This document shows, in pieces, positions 63,801 through 64,000 of a DNA stretch of 64,000 bases; the first letter of the stretch is position 1, and each line of letters begins with the position of its first letter. The notes under the pieces are model-generated. The model was not told the origin of the DNA. It made no database searches and saw only the letters and a list, made by a program, of their open reading frames with translations. The stretch comes from Bacteroidia bacterium (GTDB lineage Bacteria > Bacteroidota > Bacteroidia > Bacteroidales > F082): NCBI GenBank assembly GCA_021287165.1, contig JAJTAY010000033.1:1-64000 (forward strand), read 5' to 3'. Made by a program: the position numbers and the translations under genes.

Positions 63801-64000
63801 TACAACCCCTGTGCCAACGCCATCTCTATAGAGGTGATATGAAATTCCCACCTCCGACGATGACAGTCCCACACTCATCCCCTGACCGCCCTCACAAAAT
63901 GATCCGCCTCCCGTCACATTAAAAAGTACAGGCGTAGGATTGACAAACAGAAAGGCGGGGTTGCTGATTTCCGGGCAGTTGCCGTTGAGAATGCGACACC
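57852..64000 (-). CDS. Giant repeat surface protein with type B type IX sorting domain, partial
   Basis: The frame is open to the window edge: more than 2,040 residues are visible and the N-terminus lies outside. The body is built from Ig-like modules: A with a TGGGSxC start and GTGxxLSFG, B with a GGSGxYxYxWxP core and C with VCPGxxVxLxAxASGGxGxYTYxW. Conserved Cys pairs suggest disulfides in the periplasm or outside. The C-terminus has INAFSPNGDQVNERF, IRVFNRWGVEIYSGTEGWDGKFNG and SPGTYYYVHEIKD, the gliding-motility-associated type B sorting domain. By analogy to SprB/SprF it is a cell-surface adhesin moved by or anchored through the following two gene products. Coding is continuous with no frameshift. 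Confidence 0.92.
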   Translation of the reverse strand, partial: CRILNGNCPEISNPAFLFVNPTPVLFNVTGGGSFCEGGQGMSVGLSSSEVGISYHLYRDGVGTGVVVPGTGSGISMGVFNQPGIYAIKGINGGTGCGIFMLNEVEIKVNPLPANFTVLGGGSYCSGAAAPEIFLSSSEQGVVYELYRNGNALGNIRQGTGFTLSFGAIPETGYYTIRASNVQTGCTRQMAGNAQVIEQAVPQVFAGDDISITTGQTALLTATGGGGSGSYGYQWQPASFVVNPTQATTSTIPLYQSRLFTVVARDLSSQCLSQADSLFVVAAGGPLTVSITTTANIICAGEQVQLQASAGGGNGIYTYSWTSTPSGFTSNEAQIVVSPTVTTTYHIQINDGNQSLSSSITITVNPLPTTFSITGGGSYCQDGSGRVLGLSGSQSGIIYELVRQGLTLASVAGTGNALSFGPQTQAGVYSVRAINSSTQCQRNMSDEANVSITPLPIANAGGNQTIQSGQTALLSGSASGGSGIYQFSWSPENFLINPNSAQAATLPLTATKLFKLRVTDQQSTCVSNENEAIVFVTGGNQLSAQLSASAYSICPGQPVQLTVLASGGSGNYTYSWTSNPPGFSSQSFNPEVNPQQTTRYRVSIMDGFATFTDSVLITVRPAPQVFQLTGGGSFCAGSLAPEVGLSGSQGNVIYSLFRNGEATGVVRQGSGTVLSFGQQSQSGVYSIQAFDLQQLCGRNFPGQVSVEARPLPVANAGSDKTIPFGTSTVLQGSATAGSGLFSFSWSPASLVVQASAQQTATKPLTQTTTFAFLVTDQTTGCQSLPDDVTVVVTGSPLEAQATASQTQVCQGTMVQLSAYATGGNGNYTYHWSSIPAGFYSWDQTLQVLAHQSSSYVLTVSDGVNSARDTIAINVSPMPQVFSLQGGGLACQGGSMPEIKLSGSQPSVRYALIREGNEVASLTGNGSTLVFGQFNQPGNYYAKARTLPGGCEINMNGTATVAAGVSLIVNAGPDKNIASGGQVTLEGQVVAGGSNYQLMWEPAPKLINPQAVQPTTVPLNQTTLFRMSATAQTGGCGTAEDYAVVFVENTASNLGLNLVASQSSVCPGTEVSLFALASGGSGTYSYTWRSVPAGLNFFGNQLKVTPLQTTRYIVTVSDGQLQVSDSLEVLVRNAPQLFSLSGGGYVCEGNQGLALSLSGSEPDITYELLRYGVPTGQSLPGTGQVLAFSNISLQGEYTIRASSTAGCSRIMTGSAVVQTALRPLVLVNPLQQIQAGQSAPLAASVAGNQQNMRFLWTPQNLVVEPGNLITSTLPLQQTTLFYFTATDTVTGCASQPAQSMVVVTGLPLTAGLTASSSNVCQGDTIRFTAIPGGGTGNYTYAWRNSAGQLLGTAAQLRYQAVQPDLITLTISDGQQQATAQQAVDVNPFPQLFSMVGGGSFCSPSPGGVLSLSGSEVGVVYSLYRNQNQLIMQASGTGLPLEFGQFGISGVYTVIAQRTGTSCVLSMAGSAFINMLPALQLQLTPAYTVPFGGTALLTASVSGGSGSFAYQWHPSNKVVNPNQLQTMTVALDASVVFTLTVTDLISGCASSAQTVVYITGGPLNTQIIANASQVCPGQSVRLTAMPQGGSGQYSFQWWSVPAGLQSIQPSVEVYPSVSTWYYLRVTDGTQLRTDSVRVVVFLLPASFTITGGGSACAGGQGVEIGLSGSQSGITYHLLRNGFETGQSVFGTGNPLSFGRLQSAGTYTVRASNQSGCAQLMSGSAMISILPPPQSFILFGGGAACANDNNIALYLTGSETSVTYRLMHNGSTMVQEKLGTGNPISFNTPAVAGTYTVEAVRSGAGCAALMQGSAQVLLYTVPQAAITGGGAMCLGEHVTLTASGGLDYQWLTQPPQTGTTIQVNPSQTTTYAVRVTNGFGCSAQASAIVQVNPLPTFELFNDKLTKTLHVQQGMAGATFIFRSRSTVLQQGTATSFYYGGLSLPGDSLRVEAVSVQGCRWNGYIVLDPEGDETRINAFSPNGDQVNERFMKGSQIRVFNRWGVEIYSGTEGWDGKFNGAPVSPGTYYYVHEIKDLEGNTVRIVKGSVTLVRE
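59058..63644 (-). repeat. Six tandem 255-residue A-B-C units in the giant surface protein
   Basis: Taking the three-glycine codons of each A module as marks (63636, 62871, 62106, 61341, 60573, 59811, 59049), the intervals are 765, 765, 765, 768, 762 and 762 bp. Each unit holds modules A, B and C of about 85 residues. Outside this block A modules follow one another directly at 267 bp (63903 to 63636) and 264 bp (59049 to 58785 to 58521). Sequence between units is similar but clearly diverged, not identical, so unit length is kept while residues vary. Confidence 0.88.

Noticed and set aside
58521..63911. Regular spacing suggesting a CRISPR array or satellite repeat
   Set aside because: Units are 765 bp, in frame, diverged and code for protein modules; no short direct repeats with unique spacers.

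Overview
The window comes from a bacterial chromosome of the phylum Bacteroidota, most likely an anaerobic, Bacteroidales-like lineage. Three things point there. First, Bacteroidota-type promoter elements (a -7 box TAnnTTTG, twice with TTTG exactly 19 bp upstream) lie in front of many genes. Second, type IX secretion parts are present: one type A and one type B C-terminal sorting domain, a PorP/SprF barrel protein and a PorE-like OmpA protein. Third, several genes have Bacteroidota-specific forms (short AMP nucleosidase, DUF2851, an orphan HsdR_N protein, fused 2-oxoacid dehydrogenase E1). A ferredoxin-linked 2-oxoacid oxidoreductase suggests anaerobic metabolism. Genes are dense on both strands, mostly housekeeping. 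I see no tRNA, rRNA, CRISPR array, insertion sequence or prophage.

Layout. 1-11.2 kb: a TPR protein cut by the window edge, an orphan PD-(D/E)XK (HsdR_N) protein, amn, holA, an acyl-CoA synthetase, a short-chain dehydrogenase, purL and a CDF metal transporter. 11.3-16.45 kb: a compact + strand operon of a sodium:solute symporter, a family III CoA transferase and a two-gene 2-oxoacid:ferredoxin oxidoreductase whose beta and gamma subunits are fused; it has a palindrome at its promoter and a strong terminator. 16.4-19.5 kb (- strand): a small coiled-coil gene, zapA, a 200-nt structured RNA that looks like 6S RNA, RNase Y and a small outer-membrane protein. 19.6-24.7 kb: a DUF2851 protein, two tandem alanine/glycine:cation symporters and an exported lipoprotein MsrB. 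24.7-31.6 kb: a TPR sensor kinase overlapping a receiver-kinase gene, a glutaryl-CoA-dehydrogenase-like enzyme, a queuosine-precursor transporter and an esterase.

31.6-33.5 kb holds three small, AT-richer membrane or envelope genes. 33.7-45.5 kb: GH29 fucosidase, mutS2, cutC, GH2 beta-mannosidase, rlmH, a type IX-secreted beta-helix protein and a beta-CASP nuclease. 45.5-54.5 kb: def, ruvX, dapD, an exported nitroreductase, a GT9 glycosyltransferase, a tsaC-like gene, fused 2-oxoacid dehydrogenase E1 and an S41 protease. 54.5-64 kb: a three-gene - strand cassette with 4-nt overlaps. It encodes a giant surface protein (more than 2,040 residues, open at the window edge), a PorE-like OmpA protein and a PorP/SprF protein. 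The giant protein carries six near-identical-length 255-residue units and a type B sorting domain.

The most notable items are the giant-repeat type IX cassette, the symporter/CoA-transferase/oxidoreductase operon with its promoter palindrome, and the 6S-like RNA between zapA and rny. Several starts were moved downstream of the longest possible reading frame because a promoter -7 box or a terminator lies at or after the upstream start.
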